Assembly (NCBI RefSeq): GCF_000368585.1
Contig: NZ_KB849558.1
Location: 972,722-1,036,721 of the forward strand
Length of the DNA stretch: 64,000 nt
Direction of reading: 5' to 3'
Source of the DNA: Acinetobacter venetianus RAG-1 = CIP 110063
GTDB lineage: Bacteria; Pseudomonadota; Gammaproteobacteria; Pseudomonadales; Moraxellaceae
The notes under the pieces are model-generated. The model had not been told where the DNA came from. It saw only the letters and a program-made list of their open reading frames with translations, and ran no database searches. The position numbers and the translations under genes were made by a program. Below are positions 26,950 through 35,579 of the stretch, one piece after another; position 1 is the stretch's first letter, and each line of letters starts with the position of its first letter.

Positions 26950-27498
26950 TCATCTTTGTTCGGAAATTAATATTGCACGTGTATCTAATTCTAATGCTTC
27001 AAAAATATGATCTTGATCAGCAGGATAACAAATATAATCTCCTTCCTCCAATATCATTGGTTCAGTAATCAAGCCGACTTTCGCTTTACCTTTCATAATA
27101 ATAATGTGCTCAACACTACCAATCGGATGCGGTTTACTGCAACGCGGCTCACCGGGCTGAGTTGTCAAGATATAAACATCACGTCTTGCACCTGTCGGAC
27201 AGTTTGCTAATAAGATTGCTTGATAATGTGCTACTTCTGATGAAACAGATGGGCCTTCGCCGAAACGAATGACTTGGGTTTGAGCAATATTGCTTTCCAT
27301 TAATTTAGCAAATGGAATGTCCAAAGCTACACACAATGCCCATAAGGTTTCTAAACTAGGATTTCCTTGTGCGGCTTCTAACTGAGATAAAGTCGATTTT
27401 GCAATACCAGCACGTCTAGCGACTTCTGCTAATGATAATCCAGCTTTTTGTCTCTCTCTCTGCAAACCTTTTGCAACGATTTCAATTGGCAATGACAT
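26950..27498 (-). CDS. XRE-family regulator with cupin domain
   Basis: A 182-residue regulator: helix-turn-helix of the XRE type at about residues 9-62 (LSLAEVARRAGIAKSTLSQLE), then a C-terminal cupin sensor (PHPIGSVEHIIIMKGKAKVG... EGDYICYPADQDHIFEA). ATG 27498 is preferred to an ATG 14 codons earlier, because family members start about ten residues before the first helix and because an operator-like repeat then lies directly upstream. It is divergent from azlCD; regulators of this type commonly repress an adjacent azlCD-like exporter, so that is the inferred target. Confidence 0.88.
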   Translation of the reverse strand: MSLPIEIVAKGLQRERQKAGLSLAEVARRAGIAKSTLSQLEAAQGNPSLETLWALCVALDIPFAKLMESNIAQTQVIRFGEGPSVSSEVAHYQAILLANCPTGARRDVYILTTQPGEPRCSKPHPIGSVEHIIIMKGKAKVGLITEPMILEEGDYICYPADQDHIFEALELDTRAILISEQR

Positions 27499-27514
27499 AG
27501 TACACCATAAAAAA

Positions 27515-27571
27515 CGTTCGTTCGTTTTGACGAACAACATGACAATGCACTATTATATCGTACGTTCGTTT
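27515..27571. promoter_or_regulatory. GTTCGT/ACGAAC operator cluster between XRE gene and azlC
   Basis: GTTCGTTTTGACGAAC at 27520-27535 is a perfect 6-bp inverted repeat with a four-base centre; one more GTTCGT overlaps at 27516-27521 and another lies at 27564-27569. The cluster sits between the XRE start (27498) and azlC start (27588), where a regulator would control both genes. Confidence 0.65.
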
Positions 27572-27587
27572 GTTATAGAAATCTGAT

Positions 27588-28244
27588 ATGTCTAATAAAA
27601 TACACTATGGTCTAATCAGAGCGATTATTTTGATCTCAATTGCCACAGGCATCGTTGGGATTTCATTAGGTGCTGTAGCTGCCAGTTTCAATATACCGCT
27701 CTGGATTCCACTTATTCTTTCGCTGACAGTTCTTGCTGGTGCTGCTGAATTTACGTTTGTTGGTATGATTGCAACAGGTGCAAACCCTATTTTTGCAGCA
27801 TTCACAGGTATTCTCATCAATTTACGACACTTACCATTTGGACTATCCGTTGCTGATTTTATAGAAAAAAATGCTTTACGTTTTGTCGCCTACCACATCA
27901 TGAATGATGAAAGTGTTATGTTTGGATTGAGCCAAAAACAACCAGCTTTAAAAAAATCAGCATATTGGATGTGTGGAATAGGTATCGCTATTCTTTGGCC
28001 AGTCGGCGTAATCATTGGTTATTTATTAAGTCAGAATATTCCAAATATTTATGCCTTCGGGATTGATGCGGCATTTCCTGCCATTCTCTTTGCATTGATA
28101 CTTCCTCTGTTGAAAAATAAAACGACTCGAAACAGAGTATTTCTAGGCAGTGGGTTATCTTTAGCCTCTATTCCTTTTTTACCGACAGGCCTACCAGTTT
28201 TACTTTCTATGTTTGGTTTACTCCTAGGGAGAAAATCAAAATGA
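27588..28244 (+). CDS. azlC: AzlC-family branched-chain amino acid exporter subunit
   Basis: Large subunit of the AzlCD (LIV-E) exporter. The 218-residue chain has about seven hydrophobic helices and the family signature GAAEFTFVGMIATGANPIF and NLRHLPFGLSV near residues 48-88 and a conserved YHIMNDESVMFG. With AzlD it is expected to pump out branched-chain amino acids or their analogues. The azlD ATG overlaps its stop by four bases, so the pair is translationally coupled. The operator cluster upstream suggests control by the divergent XRE regulator. Ribosome site is weak. Confidence 0.9.
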   Translation: MSNKIHYGLIRAIILISIATGIVGISLGAVAASFNIPLWIPLILSLTVLAGAAEFTFVGMIATGANPIFAAFTGILINLRHLPFGLSVADFIEKNALRFVAYHIMNDESVMFGLSQKQPALKKSAYWMCGIGIAILWPVGVIIGYLLSQNIPNIYAFGIDAAFPAILFALILPLLKNKTTRNRVFLGSGLSLASIPFLPTGLPVLLSMFGLLLGRKSK

Positions 28245-28567
28245 AATACGATACAGTTTATATAGTTGCAGGCATTGCGATCTTATCAATCGGAACTTAT
28301 CTCATTCGATATTCTGGCATTTACCTTGCGAATCGAATTGCCTTTAAAGAGCATCATCGACAAATGCTTTCAGATTCAGCTTGCGTTCTTTTATTTACAC
28401 TAGCTATATTCAATACAATTTTTACAGAGAATGAATTTAGTGGAATAAGCAAAATAATTGGCGTTTCGGTTGCAATTTTATTTGCTTGGAAAAGATACTC
28501 TTTGATTGTTGTTATTTTAGTCGCAATCGTAGTAACAGCAACTTTAAGATATTTAGGTTTTTCTTAG
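28241..28567 (+). CDS. azlD: AzlD-family exporter small subunit
   Basis: Small partner of AzlC: 108 residues, four hydrophobic segments (about 6-23, 44-60, 65-82 and 86-104) and the family's GTYLIRYSGIYLANRI beginning. The ATG overlaps the azlC stop (ATGA), which implies coupled translation. A bidirectional terminator follows within five bases. Its function is known only jointly with AzlC, as an amino acid exporter. Confidence 0.88.
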   Translation: MKYDTVYIVAGIAILSIGTYLIRYSGIYLANRIAFKEHHRQMLSDSACVLLFTLAIFNTIFTENEFSGISKIIGVSVAILFAWKRYSLIVVILVAIVVTATLRYLGFS

Positions 28568-28568
28568 T

Positions 28569-28608
28569 AAAAAAATAGCTCCTTGATTAACACAAAGAGC
28601 TATTTTTT
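28569..28608. terminator. Bidirectional terminator between azlD and lapA
   Basis: Eleven-base stem AAAAATAGCTC (28571-28581) with GAGCTATTTTT (28597-28607), 15-base loop, runs on both sides. It ends azlCD from the left and the rpsA-side operon from the right. Confidence 0.85.
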
Positions 28609-28637
28609 AGATTATAAATAATCTTAGAATTCTTTAA

Positions 28638-29003
28638 TTACAGTGGAGTACGAGATTGACCTTCAGGATTAATATCCAGAACAGTTTTCTCATGCCTTAC
28701 ACTTGCAGCAGCTTCAGCAGCAGCCTGTTGTGCAAGTTGAATCTGCTCTTTTCTAAGGTGATCAATATCTTTACGTAAACGCTTGATTTCCCAACTTGTT
28801 TGGAACACTCGGAAAACCTGAACACCCAACAATAAACCAACAACAATTCCTAATGCTAGGGTTAACAAAAGTAATAAACCCAAACGCATTGCAGGAACTT
28901 GAGTAAATAATAGATCTACTTGTAATTCCGCTGGATTCTGAAGAACCAAGGCTAAAGCATAGCCAAAAATAGCAACGAGTAATGCAATTAATACATAGCG
29001 CAT
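28638..29003 (-). CDS. lapA: LapA/YciS-type (DUF1049) membrane protein
   Basis: A 121-residue inner-membrane protein of the LapA (DUF1049) family, whose E. coli member works with LapB in controlling LPS synthesis. Two helices (about residues 3-21 and 42-64) flank the conserved ALVLQNPAELQVDLLF stretch, and a cytoplasmic coiled helix follows (WEIKRLRKDIDHLRKEQIQL). ATG 29003 is chosen because AGAGGT lies seven bases before it. It follows ihfB closely, in the order seen in many gammaproteobacteria (rpsA-ihfB-lapA); lapB and pyrF usually follow and are not adjacent here. Confidence 0.88.
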   Translation of the reverse strand: MRYVLIALLVAIFGYALALVLQNPAELQVDLLFTQVPAMRLGLLLLLTLALGIVVGLLLGVQVFRVFQTSWEIKRLRKDIDHLRKEQIQLAQQAAAEAAASVRHEKTVLDINPEGQSRTPL

Positions 29004-29021
29004 AAGCTGCACCTCTCTTTT

Positions 29022-29324
29022 TTATTTAGCTGATTCGTTTACCGCATCACGAAGTGCTTTACCAGGTTTGAAATGAGGAACTGCTTTTGCCGCAACATCA
29101 ACTGCTCTACCTGTCTTAGGATTACGACCTAAACGTGGTTCACGGTGATGTAAAGCAAAGCTACCAAAACCACGAATTTCAATACGATCACCACTCGAAA
29201 GTGCTTCGATCATCTGATCAATCATGATCTTAACTGCATCTTCAACCAAAGGCTCAGCTAAGTGTGGGTTTTTAAGTGCAATCCGTTCAATTAAATCAGA
29301 TTTATTAAGTGCTTCAGTCGTCAT
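29022..29324 (-). CDS. ihfB: Integration host factor subunit beta
   Basis: Beta chain of IHF, the heterodimeric DNA-bending nucleoid protein. At 100 residues it has all family marks: [30 protein letters not shown] (dimer core), the beta-ribbon arm ending [23 protein letters not shown] with the intercalating Pro. It lies between rpsA and lapA on the same strand. A long hairpin sits between rpsA and this gene, so ihfB may be made partly from its own promoter. Confidence 0.96.
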   Translation of the reverse strand: MTTEALNKSDLIERIALKNPHLAEPLVEDAVKIMIDQMIEALSSGDRIEIRGFGSFALHHREPRLGRNPKTGRAVDVAAKAVPHFKPGKALRDAVNESAK

Positions 29325-29385
29325 TGATGACCTCTTTAATTATCGCTACTTCTCAATGTTTTTAATAATAACCTGTTTAAATACA

Positions 29386-29423
29386 AAACGGTAGCGCAGT
29401 ACATCAATACTACGCTACCGTTT
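29386..29423 (-). terminator. Long hairpin between rpsA and ihfB
   Basis: Eleven-base stem AAACGGTAGCG (29386-29396) with CGCTACCGTTT (29413-29423); AGTA/TACT inside extends it after a small bulge. On the minus strand only four T's follow. It may be a partial terminator, an RNA-processing site or part of a leader for ihfB. Confidence 0.55.
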
Positions 29424-29438
29424 ACAGTATTTTTGTAT

Positions 29439-29475
29439 AAAAAAGTACGTCTCTGTTACAAGAAACGTACCTTTT
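29439..29475 (-). terminator. Terminator of rpsA
   Basis: AAAAGTACGT (29441-29450) pairs with ACGTACCTTTT (29465-29475, one extra base), with a 14-base loop; on the minus strand a T-run follows. It lies directly behind the rpsA stop. Confidence 0.7.
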
Positions 29476-29481
29476 AACAAA

Positions 29482-31164
29482 TTACTTCATTTGAGCTTTA
29501 ATTAAGTCACCAATAGTCTTAGGACCATTGCTTTCTGCAGCTTGAGTAGCAGCAGCTTGACGAGCGTTGTTCACAGCTTCTTTCTCTTCAGCTTCGTCTT
29601 TCGCTTTGATAGACAAGTTGATAGAGCGTGATTTACGATCAACGTTAATGATCTTCGCTTCAACTTCTTGACCAACTTCTAAGAATTTAGTCGCATCTTC
29701 AACGCGATCACGGTTGATTTCAGATGCTTTAAGAGTTGCTTCGATGTCATCAGCTAACTTAACTGTAGCGCCTTTAGCGTCAACAGCAGTTACAGTACCT
29801 TTAACTAAAGCACCACGTTCATTCGCAGCTAAGAAGTCATTGAATGGGTCGCTGTTTAATTGCTTGATACCAAGGCTGATACGGTTACCTTCAGCGTCTA
29901 CAGATAAGATAACTGCTTCAACTGTGTCACCTTTCTTGTAACGACGGATAGCTTCTTCGCCTTGTTCGTTCCAAGAAATATCAGATAAATGCACTAAACC
30001 GTCGATACCACCAGATAAACCGATGAAGATACCGAAGTCAGTGATTGACTTGATCGTACCAGAAACTTTTTCGCCTTTTTCATTAGACTTAGCAAACTCT
30101 TCCCATGGGTTAGCACGAGTTTGTTTGATACCTAAAGAAATACGACGACGTTCTTCGTCAACTTCAAGAACCATAACATCAACTTCGTCACCGATCTGAA
30201 CTACTTTAGATGGGTGGATGTTTTTGTTTGTGTGGTCCATTTCTGAAACGTGTACTAAACCTTCAACGCCTTCAGCGATTTCAGCAAAGCAACCGTAGTC
30301 AGTTAAGTTAGTTACGCGTGCTTTAACGATAGAACCTTTAGGATAACGGCTCATGATCGCTAACCATGGATCTTCGCCTAATTGCTTAAGACCTAATGAT
30401 ACGCGGTTACGCTCACGGTCAAACTTAAGTACTTTAACAGTAACTTCTTGACCAACTTCAACCACTTCTGAAGGGTGCTTAATACGCTTCCAAGCCATAT
30501 CTGTGATATGAAGAAGACCATCAATACCGCCAAGATCAACGAACGCACCGTAATCAGTAAGGTTCTTGATCGTACCAGTAACTGTTTGACCTTCTTCAAG
30601 TTGAGCAAGTAATGCTTCACGGTCAGCTGAAGATTCAGCTTCCATAACTGCACGACGAGATACAACAACGTTGTTACGTTTAGCATCAAGTTTGATTACT
30701 TTGAACTCTAACTCTTTACCTTCAAGGTGAGTTGTGTCACGGATAGGACGAGTGTCAACTAAAGAACCTGGTAAGAATGCACGTACAGGACCGATGTCAA
30801 CAGTGAAACCGCCTTTAACCTTACCAGAGATAACACCAGTAACGATTTCGCCGTCTTCAAAGATTTTCTCAAGTTTAGTCCAAGTTTCAGCACGCTTCGC
30901 TTTTTCACGTGATAAAACTGTTTGACCCATACCGTTGTCAAGTGCTTCAACAACTACGTCAACAGTATCGCCAACTTGAACTTCAAGTTCACGTTGTTCA
31001 TTTAAAAATTCAGCACGGTCAACTACGCCTTCAGATTTAAGGCCAGTGTCAACAGTAACCCAGTCAGAATCGATACTAACAACAGTACCTTGGATGACTG
31101 CACCCTTTTCAACGTTGAGGTTTAATTCACTTTCTTCAAAGAGGGCTGCAAAAGATTCGGTCAT
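29482..31164 (-). CDS. rpsA: 30S ribosomal protein S1
   Basis: Largest ribosomal protein; brings mRNAs to the 30S subunit and unfolds their leaders. The 560-residue chain carries six S1 (OB-fold) domains at about residues 20-88, 105-171, 190-260, 275-347, 362-434 and 450-520, the middle ones with [19 protein letters not shown]-like cores. It lies downstream of cmk and upstream of ihfB, the common order. S1 represses its own translation in E. coli through the leader; the 115-base cmk-rpsA gap would hold such a leader. Confidence 0.98.
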   Translation of the reverse strand: MTESFAALFEESELNLNVEKGAVIQGTVVSIDSDWVTVDTGLKSEGVVDRAEFLNEQRELEVQVGDTVDVVVEALDNGMGQTVLSREKAKRAETWTKLEKIFEDGEIVTGVISGKVKGGFTVDIGPVRAFLPGSLVDTRPIRDTTHLEGKELEFKVIKLDAKRNNVVVSRRAVMEAESSADREALLAQLEEGQTVTGTIKNLTDYGAFVDLGGIDGLLHITDMAWKRIKHPSEVVEVGQEVTVKVLKFDRERNRVSLGLKQLGEDPWLAIMSRYPKGSIVKARVTNLTDYGCFAEIAEGVEGLVHVSEMDHTNKNIHPSKVVQIGDEVDVMVLEVDEERRRISLGIKQTRANPWEEFAKSNEKGEKVSGTIKSITDFGIFIGLSGGIDGLVHLSDISWNEQGEEAIRRYKKGDTVEAVILSVDAEGNRISLGIKQLNSDPFNDFLAANERGALVKGTVTAVDAKGATVKLADDIEATLKASEINRDRVEDATKFLEVGQEVEAKIINVDRKSRSINLSIKAKDEAEEKEAVNNARQAAATQAAESNGPKTIGDLIKAQMK

Positions 31165-31279
31165 GATATACCTGATAAAGTCCGCGGTCTTGGATCAGAC
31201 AAGGCCGGTTTAGTTAAGTTGTTACATTGTCCAAAAAATCTGATCAAGCAATGCTTCAACTGATAAAAAAACTGTGTAT

Positions 31280-31960
31280 CTATTTTATACAGCTATTGAT
31301 ATAGTCAACCATTAACTGAAACACCTCATCGATGCCTATTGTAGAACTATCAATGATATACGCGTCATCAGCTGGCTTAAGCGGAGCAACTGTACGCTCC
31401 ATATCTCGCTTATCTCTAGCTTGTATGTTAGATAAAATGTCGCTTATTTTAGCATCAAGACCCATGCCCTGCAACTGTTTTACGCGTCTCTCAGCCCGAG
31501 ACTCAGCCGAAGCAGTTAAATAAATTTTCGCTTGGGCTTCTGGAAAAATAGAAGTTGCCATGTCACGGCCATCAGCAACTAAACCAGGTGCTTGAATAAA
31601 TGCACGTTGTCGTTCAAATAATGCTTTACGCAGTTCAGGAACAGCAGCAACTTTAGATGCGTACTCGCCCACTTGTTCAGTTCTAATCGTATTTGTTACA
31701 TCAATTCCATCTAGGAAAATCAAAATCGAGTTTTCAGTTGACTTGAATTCGATATTTAAATTCAATGCACAATCAACACATTGGCTAAGTGCTGTATCAA
31801 GCTGATCCAACAATCCTTTTTGAAACAATGACAGCCCAAGCAAACGATAGAGTGCGCCAGAATCTAATAAATTAAAATGATAATGTGCGGCAATTTTTGC
31901 AGCCAATGTACCTTTACCAGATCCACTCGGACCATCAATCGTAATAATATGAACTGTCAT
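31280..31960 (-). CDS. cmk: Cytidylate kinase
   Basis: Phosphorylates CMP and dCMP to the diphosphates. ATG 31960 is taken because AAGAGA precedes it; a TTG eight codons upstream would overlap the neighbouring gene. The 226-residue enzyme has the P-loop [10 protein letters not shown] (about 8-17), LDSGALYR (35-42), the nucleoside-binding [13 protein letters not shown] (about 152-164) and the lid [10 protein letters not shown]. It begins 13 bases after the SRPBCC gene ends and lies before rpsA, the usual partner. Confidence 0.96.
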   Translation of the reverse strand: MTVHIITIDGPSGSGKGTLAAKIAAHYHFNLLDSGALYRLLGLSLFQKGLLDQLDTALSQCVDCALNLNIEFKSTENSILIFLDGIDVTNTIRTEQVGEYASKVAAVPELRKALFERQRAFIQAPGLVADGRDMATSIFPEAQAKIYLTASAESRAERRVKQLQGMGLDAKISDILSNIQARDKRDMERTVAPLKPADDAYIIDSSTIGIDEVFQLMVDYINSCIK

Positions 31961-31973
31961 TCCAATCTCTTTT

Positions 31974-32414
31974 TTATGAAGCAACTGATTTGGCTAATTT
32001 AGAAAATCCTAGTGTAATGGCTGCTTTTAGTTGTGCAAGAACTAATTTGCTTACAAAAGGTGCTTTTGCTGTTAATTCAATCTTATAAGTCACAAGCGTG
32101 ATGTATGGCGTGATTTCTTTAAAGTCAATTTGTCCCAAATGATGTTTTACCAATGGGTTATTAATCAACTTATATTCGATACGTTTATTTTCTTCTAATA
32201 ACGTAATTTCTTCTTGCAGCGGCTTAATTGGGCCAAAACCCATACGACGAACAGAGCCAACACCATCAGGGCGTTGCGGATCAGCAGAATTTTTTACACG
32301 TACCACTTGAACTGGAGCGAAAGCTTTGTTGTAAGTTGAATGTTTTGACAATAATTCAAAAACTTCAGAAATCGGAGCATTAAATTCTTTTTTTACAGTG
32401 ATTGCATTACGCAT
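31974..32414 (-). CDS. SRPBCC-family lipid/ligand-binding protein
   Basis: A 146-residue protein with the SRPBCC (START/polyketide cyclase-like) fold: a first strand and helix ([19 protein letters not shown]), a central sheet with [19 protein letters not shown] and [15 protein letters not shown], and a long C-terminal helix ([19 protein letters not shown]) closing the cavity. Such proteins bind a hydrophobic ligand or catalyse small reactions; the ligand is unknown. It is 13 bases upstream of cmk and probably shares its transcript. Confidence 0.82.
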   Translation of the reverse strand: MRNAITVKKEFNAPISEVFELLSKHSTYNKAFAPVQVVRVKNSADPQRPDGVGSVRRMGFGPIKPLQEEITLLEENKRIEYKLINNPLVKHHLGQIDFKEITPYITLVTYKIELTAKAPFVSKLVLAQLKAAITLGFSKLAKSVAS

Positions 32415-32480
32415 AACTTCGCCTTTTTGATCTAACCAAAATCATGGGAGGCTTAGTGTGCCACAACTAATGAAACATTT

Positions 32481-32990
32481 TTAATCATTTAAGGACGTTT
32501 TAGATAAACGATTTTTCTTTTTTTCATCTCTTCTTTTCTTGAAAAAATGACTTAATTGATTTGAGCATTGCTGCTGCATACAGCCATGCTCAAACGTAAA
32601 CTTATGGTTGTAATATCCGTTCTCTAGTAACTGTCGAGCACTCACTAAAGAACCAGCTTTAGGTTCGGTTGTTGCAAAAACAACTTTTTGCACACGCGCA
32701 TGAACCAATGCACCTACGCACATCGTGCAAGGTTCAAGAGTTACATAAAGAACAGCATCATCAGGAAGGCGGTAATTTTGAATTGACGTACAAGCAGAAC
32801 GTAATGCTTGAATTTCAGCATGAGCTGTCGGATCAGACAGTTTAATCGGAGCGTTATAACCTGCACCAATAATCTTACCATCACTTACAATCACTGCTCC
32901 AACTGGAATTTCCCCATCTGCCGCAGCTAATGCAGCCTGCTCGTAAGCAAACTGCATCCAATATTCATCGTCTATATTTCTTTCAGTCAT
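32481..32990 (-). CDS. tadA: tRNA-specific adenosine deaminase
   Basis: Deaminates A34 of tRNA-Arg(ACG) to inosine. The 169-residue chain has the zinc deaminase motifs HAE (57-59) and PCTMC (87-91), preceded by DGEIPVGAVIVSDG, and the C-terminal FFKKRRDEKKK, as in E. coli TadA. It lies six bases downstream of the enoyl-CoA hydratase-like gene on the same strand, suggesting one transcript ung - hydratase - tadA. Confidence 0.95.
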   Translation of the reverse strand: MTERNIDDEYWMQFAYEQAALAAADGEIPVGAVIVSDGKIIGAGYNAPIKLSDPTAHAEIQALRSACTSIQNYRLPDDAVLYVTLEPCTMCVGALVHARVQKVVFATTEPKAGSLVSARQLLENGYYNHKFTFEHGCMQQQCSNQLSHFFKKRRDEKKKNRLSKTSLND

Positions 32991-32996
32991 GACAAA

Positions 32997-34118
32997 TTAT
33001 GAAACAACGCCATATTGTCTCAACAATGCATTCCAGCTATCAATATCTGTTACTGGAGGATGATCTGACAAAATATCTTTTAAGGTAATTTTTTCAGCAG
33101 CTTTCCATTCTGGTGAAAGATCCTTATCCACCAAACGTGCACGTACACCTTCTACAAAGTCTGGATGGCGTATTTTCCAATCTGAAATTTGCGCTTCAAG
33201 AGCAAAAACCTCATCCCAAGCATGACCTTGCTTGCCCCACTGCCATAACAACCATGTGATTGCGGCAGTGCTTGGAGAACCCTTCTGTAAATTCTCACTT
33301 GCTTGACGTAACCAGTCACTACTCGCTTCGCTCAAACCGATGATGGCTTGATAGTCATATTCAAAGCTTTGTCCACGACATACGCTATGAATAACATCAA
33401 TAGAATTTTGCAATGGCCCAGAAGCTACAGGTCTGTGTAAACTATTTAAAGTGTCATCAATTGCACGAAATGCGCCTGCTGGATAATGATTCCAGTCAAC
33501 ATTGAGAACTTTTTGAAGCACGTTATCTCGTTGAGCCTCACAAATATGTGTCGCCCAGCCAATGCTAAATGCACCAGCAGCCGTCATGATCGAACCAGTT
33601 AGACCTGTAAATAGACCAATTTGTCCACGATCAGCTAAAAAACGACTACCACCTACATCTGGATATAAACCGATATTGATTTCTGGCATTGCCAAACGTG
33701 AATATGGCGTAACTAGACGGAATGGAGCTGCCATAAACAGCCCAAGACCACCACCCATCACATAGCCTTCACCCCAAACGACAATTGGCTTAGCATAATT
33801 ATGAAGTAATAAATCTAAAGCATATTCCTGCTCAAAAAATTTGTTTGCAGTATCAACTTCATTATTAATAACTAATTGACGAAGTTTACGAACATCACCA
33901 CCTGCGCAGAATGCTTTAGGCGTTGTTGAATCAAACCAAATCGCTTTTACACTTTCATCGACGTGAAAGTCTTCAAACACTTTCAACAAGGCACTAACAA
34001 TAGATTCATCTAATGCGTGTAAAGATTTTGGTCTGTTAAGACGAACAATACGCCAACCATTTTTTGCCTGTTCGATAACTAAATCAGGATGATAGCTACT
34101 TAAATCGGGAGAAGTCAT
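32997..34118 (-). CDS. Enoyl-CoA hydratase/isomerase family, 3-hydroxyisobutyryl-CoA hydrolase-like
   Basis: A 373-residue crotonase-fold enzyme of the ECH_2 type. FCAGGDVRKL (about residues 70-79) and GEGYVMGGGLGLFMAAPFR (about 116-134) form the oxyanion hole, and MPEINIGLYPDVGGSRFL follows. The length and C-terminal helical part match 3-hydroxyisobutyryl-CoA hydrolases of valine breakdown, but hydratases of similar length exist, so the exact reaction is inferred. Its ATG overlaps the ung stop by one base (TAATG), and tadA follows, so it is in a mixed operon without other valine genes. Confidence 0.85.
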   Translation of the reverse strand: MTSPDLSSYHPDLVIEQAKNGWRIVRLNRPKSLHALDESIVSALLKVFEDFHVDESVKAIWFDSTTPKAFCAGGDVRKLRQLVINNEVDTANKFFEQEYALDLLLHNYAKPIVVWGEGYVMGGGLGLFMAAPFRLVTPYSRLAMPEINIGLYPDVGGSRFLADRGQIGLFTGLTGSIMTAAGAFSIGWATHICEAQRDNVLQKVLNVDWNHYPAGAFRAIDDTLNSLHRPVASGPLQNSIDVIHSVCRGQSFEYDYQAIIGLSEASSDWLRQASENLQKGSPSTAAITWLLWQWGKQGHAWDEVFALEAQISDWKIRHPDFVEGVRARLVDKDLSPEWKAAEKITLKDILSDHPPVTDIDSWNALLRQYGVVS

Positions 34119-34831
34119 TATGCGTCCAATTGCCAGTCTATAGGCTCAATGCCATGTTGTTTCAAATAATCATTTGTTTTTGAAAACACTTTACAACCAA
34201 AAAAACCACCTCTATTCGCTGAAAGCGGAGATGGATGCGCTGCAGTCAGCACAAGGTGTTTATTGCGATCAATGCGTTGCCCTTTACGTTGCGCATAAGC
34301 ACCCCATAAGATAAAGACAACTCGCTCACGTTGTTCATTTAACGTATCAATCACAGCATCGGTGAAGTCTTCCCATCCTTGCTTTTGATGTGATGTCGGC
34401 TGCCCAGCAGCAACTGTAAGTACACTATTTAACAACAATACACCCTGAGCCGCCCATTTACTTAAATCTCCATGACGAGAAATAGGCACAGCTAAGTCAG
34501 TATGTAACTCATGAAAAATATTACGCAAAGATGGAGGTAATGCAACCCCTCTTTGTACAGAAAAACTTAAGCCATTCGCCTGATTTGGGCCATGATAAGG
34601 ATCTTGTCCCAAAATTACGACCTTCACATTATTTAACGGCGTAGTGTTGAATGCATTAAAAATTTGCTTACTTGGCGGATAAATCGTTTTCTGTGCAAGT
34701 ATCTCTTGTTGCAAAAATTCACGCAAATTATCCATCTTCTGACTGAGAAGAAAATCTGATAGTGAAGTTTTCCATGAGTCATCCAACTGAACTTTATTTA
34801 ATTTGTCCTGCTGTTGTTCAGTAAATTGCAT
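34118..34831 (-). CDS. ung: Uracil-DNA glycosylase
   Basis: Family 1 enzyme that removes uracil from DNA. The 237-residue chain has the water-activating motif [18 protein letters not shown] and the DNA-leucine loop [16 protein letters not shown], with [12 protein letters not shown] between them. ATG 34831 is preferred because AAGGA lies shortly upstream. Its stop overlaps the next gene's start by one base. All catalytic residues (Asp of DPYHG, His of HPSP) are intact. Confidence 0.97.
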   Translation of the reverse strand: MQFTEQQQDKLNKVQLDDSWKTSLSDFLLSQKMDNLREFLQQEILAQKTIYPPSKQIFNAFNTTPLNNVKVVILGQDPYHGPNQANGLSFSVQRGVALPPSLRNIFHELHTDLAVPISRHGDLSKWAAQGVLLLNSVLTVAAGQPTSHQKQGWEDFTDAVIDTLNEQRERVVFILWGAYAQRKGQRIDRNKHLVLTAAHPSPLSANRGGFFGCKVFSKTNDYLKQHGIEPIDWQLDA

Positions 34832-34875
34832 CAAAATTCCTTGAAATTAATTCGCTCAATAAATTGATAAAGTAT

Positions 34876-35472
34876 TTAAATATTTACTTGTAGTTCTACA
34901 TTCGGGTTTTGAAACTTCATACCATTTTTCAGTTTTTCATACATCTGCGTATCGCTCCACTCGGACTGTACTTGTTCAGAAAAAATGATTTGCTCTAAAT
35001 CCAACAAGCCCATTTGCTCATTATCGATATCTTCTTGGAAGCTTTGAGCATAGCCCGTATCTGTCTCATGCACGATCACAGAATACACCTCAACATCACC
35101 CTCACCATTCTGAGTAGAAGTCGAGTTTAATACTTGTTGAGCAATGAAAAAGAAAATACGTGAAAACTGCTCTGCCGAAGGTGAAACTGGTAAGGAAATC
35201 CAGCGAGCACTAAACGTTTTACATGCATCTATGTACGCGGCATCATCTTTTTGCCAGAAACAAATCGCATGGTCAAAACTATCAAACAACTCTTTAATGA
35301 CGCCTTTTAAAAGACCAAAATCATAAACCATTTGTCCATGATCAAGCTTTGACGCTTTTAATAATAATTCAACTTTATAACTATGCCCATGAATCGAACG
35401 CTTACAACGATCCGATGTACAATTTCGTACAATATGAGCATTTTCAAACTTAAATAATTTACGAATTAACAT
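34876..35472 (-). CDS. queD: 6-carboxytetrahydropterin synthase, long QueD variant
   Basis: Pterin synthase-family enzyme, probably making 6-carboxytetrahydropterin for queuosine synthesis. It has a zinc-binding HGHSY (about residues 29-33), a second His in SFDHAI, and VHETDTGYA near residue 134. The cysteine before HGH is in RCKRSIHGH, one residue further away than in E. coli QueD (CGRLHGH). At 198 residues it exceeds the usual 120, with an insertion after residue 75 and a 55-residue tail. Long forms of this pattern occur in other proteobacteria such as Campylobacter, so it seems to be a real subclass. Exact reaction is inferred. Confidence 0.8.
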   Translation of the reverse strand: MLIRKLFKFENAHIVRNCTSDRCKRSIHGHSYKVELLLKASKLDHGQMVYDFGLLKGVIKELFDSFDHAICFWQKDDAAYIDACKTFSARWISLPVSPSAEQFSRIFFFIAQQVLNSTSTQNGEGDVEVYSVIVHETDTGYAQSFQEDIDNEQMGLLDLEQIIFSEQVQSEWSDTQMYEKLKNGMKFQNPNVELQVNI

Positions 35473-35579
35473 GCACCAAGCTAATCTTTATCTGCAAACG
35501 AATTTTATTATAAAGCAAAAGAACTAGCATTGGGATTGATTTTAAATCTTGTCACCATTTGCAAACTCAATGATGAAAA

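Noticed and set aside
30393-30953. Open frames opposite or shifted within rpsA
   Set aside because: They are shadows of a strongly conserved gene and have Leu/Lys/Val-rich sequence with no domain.
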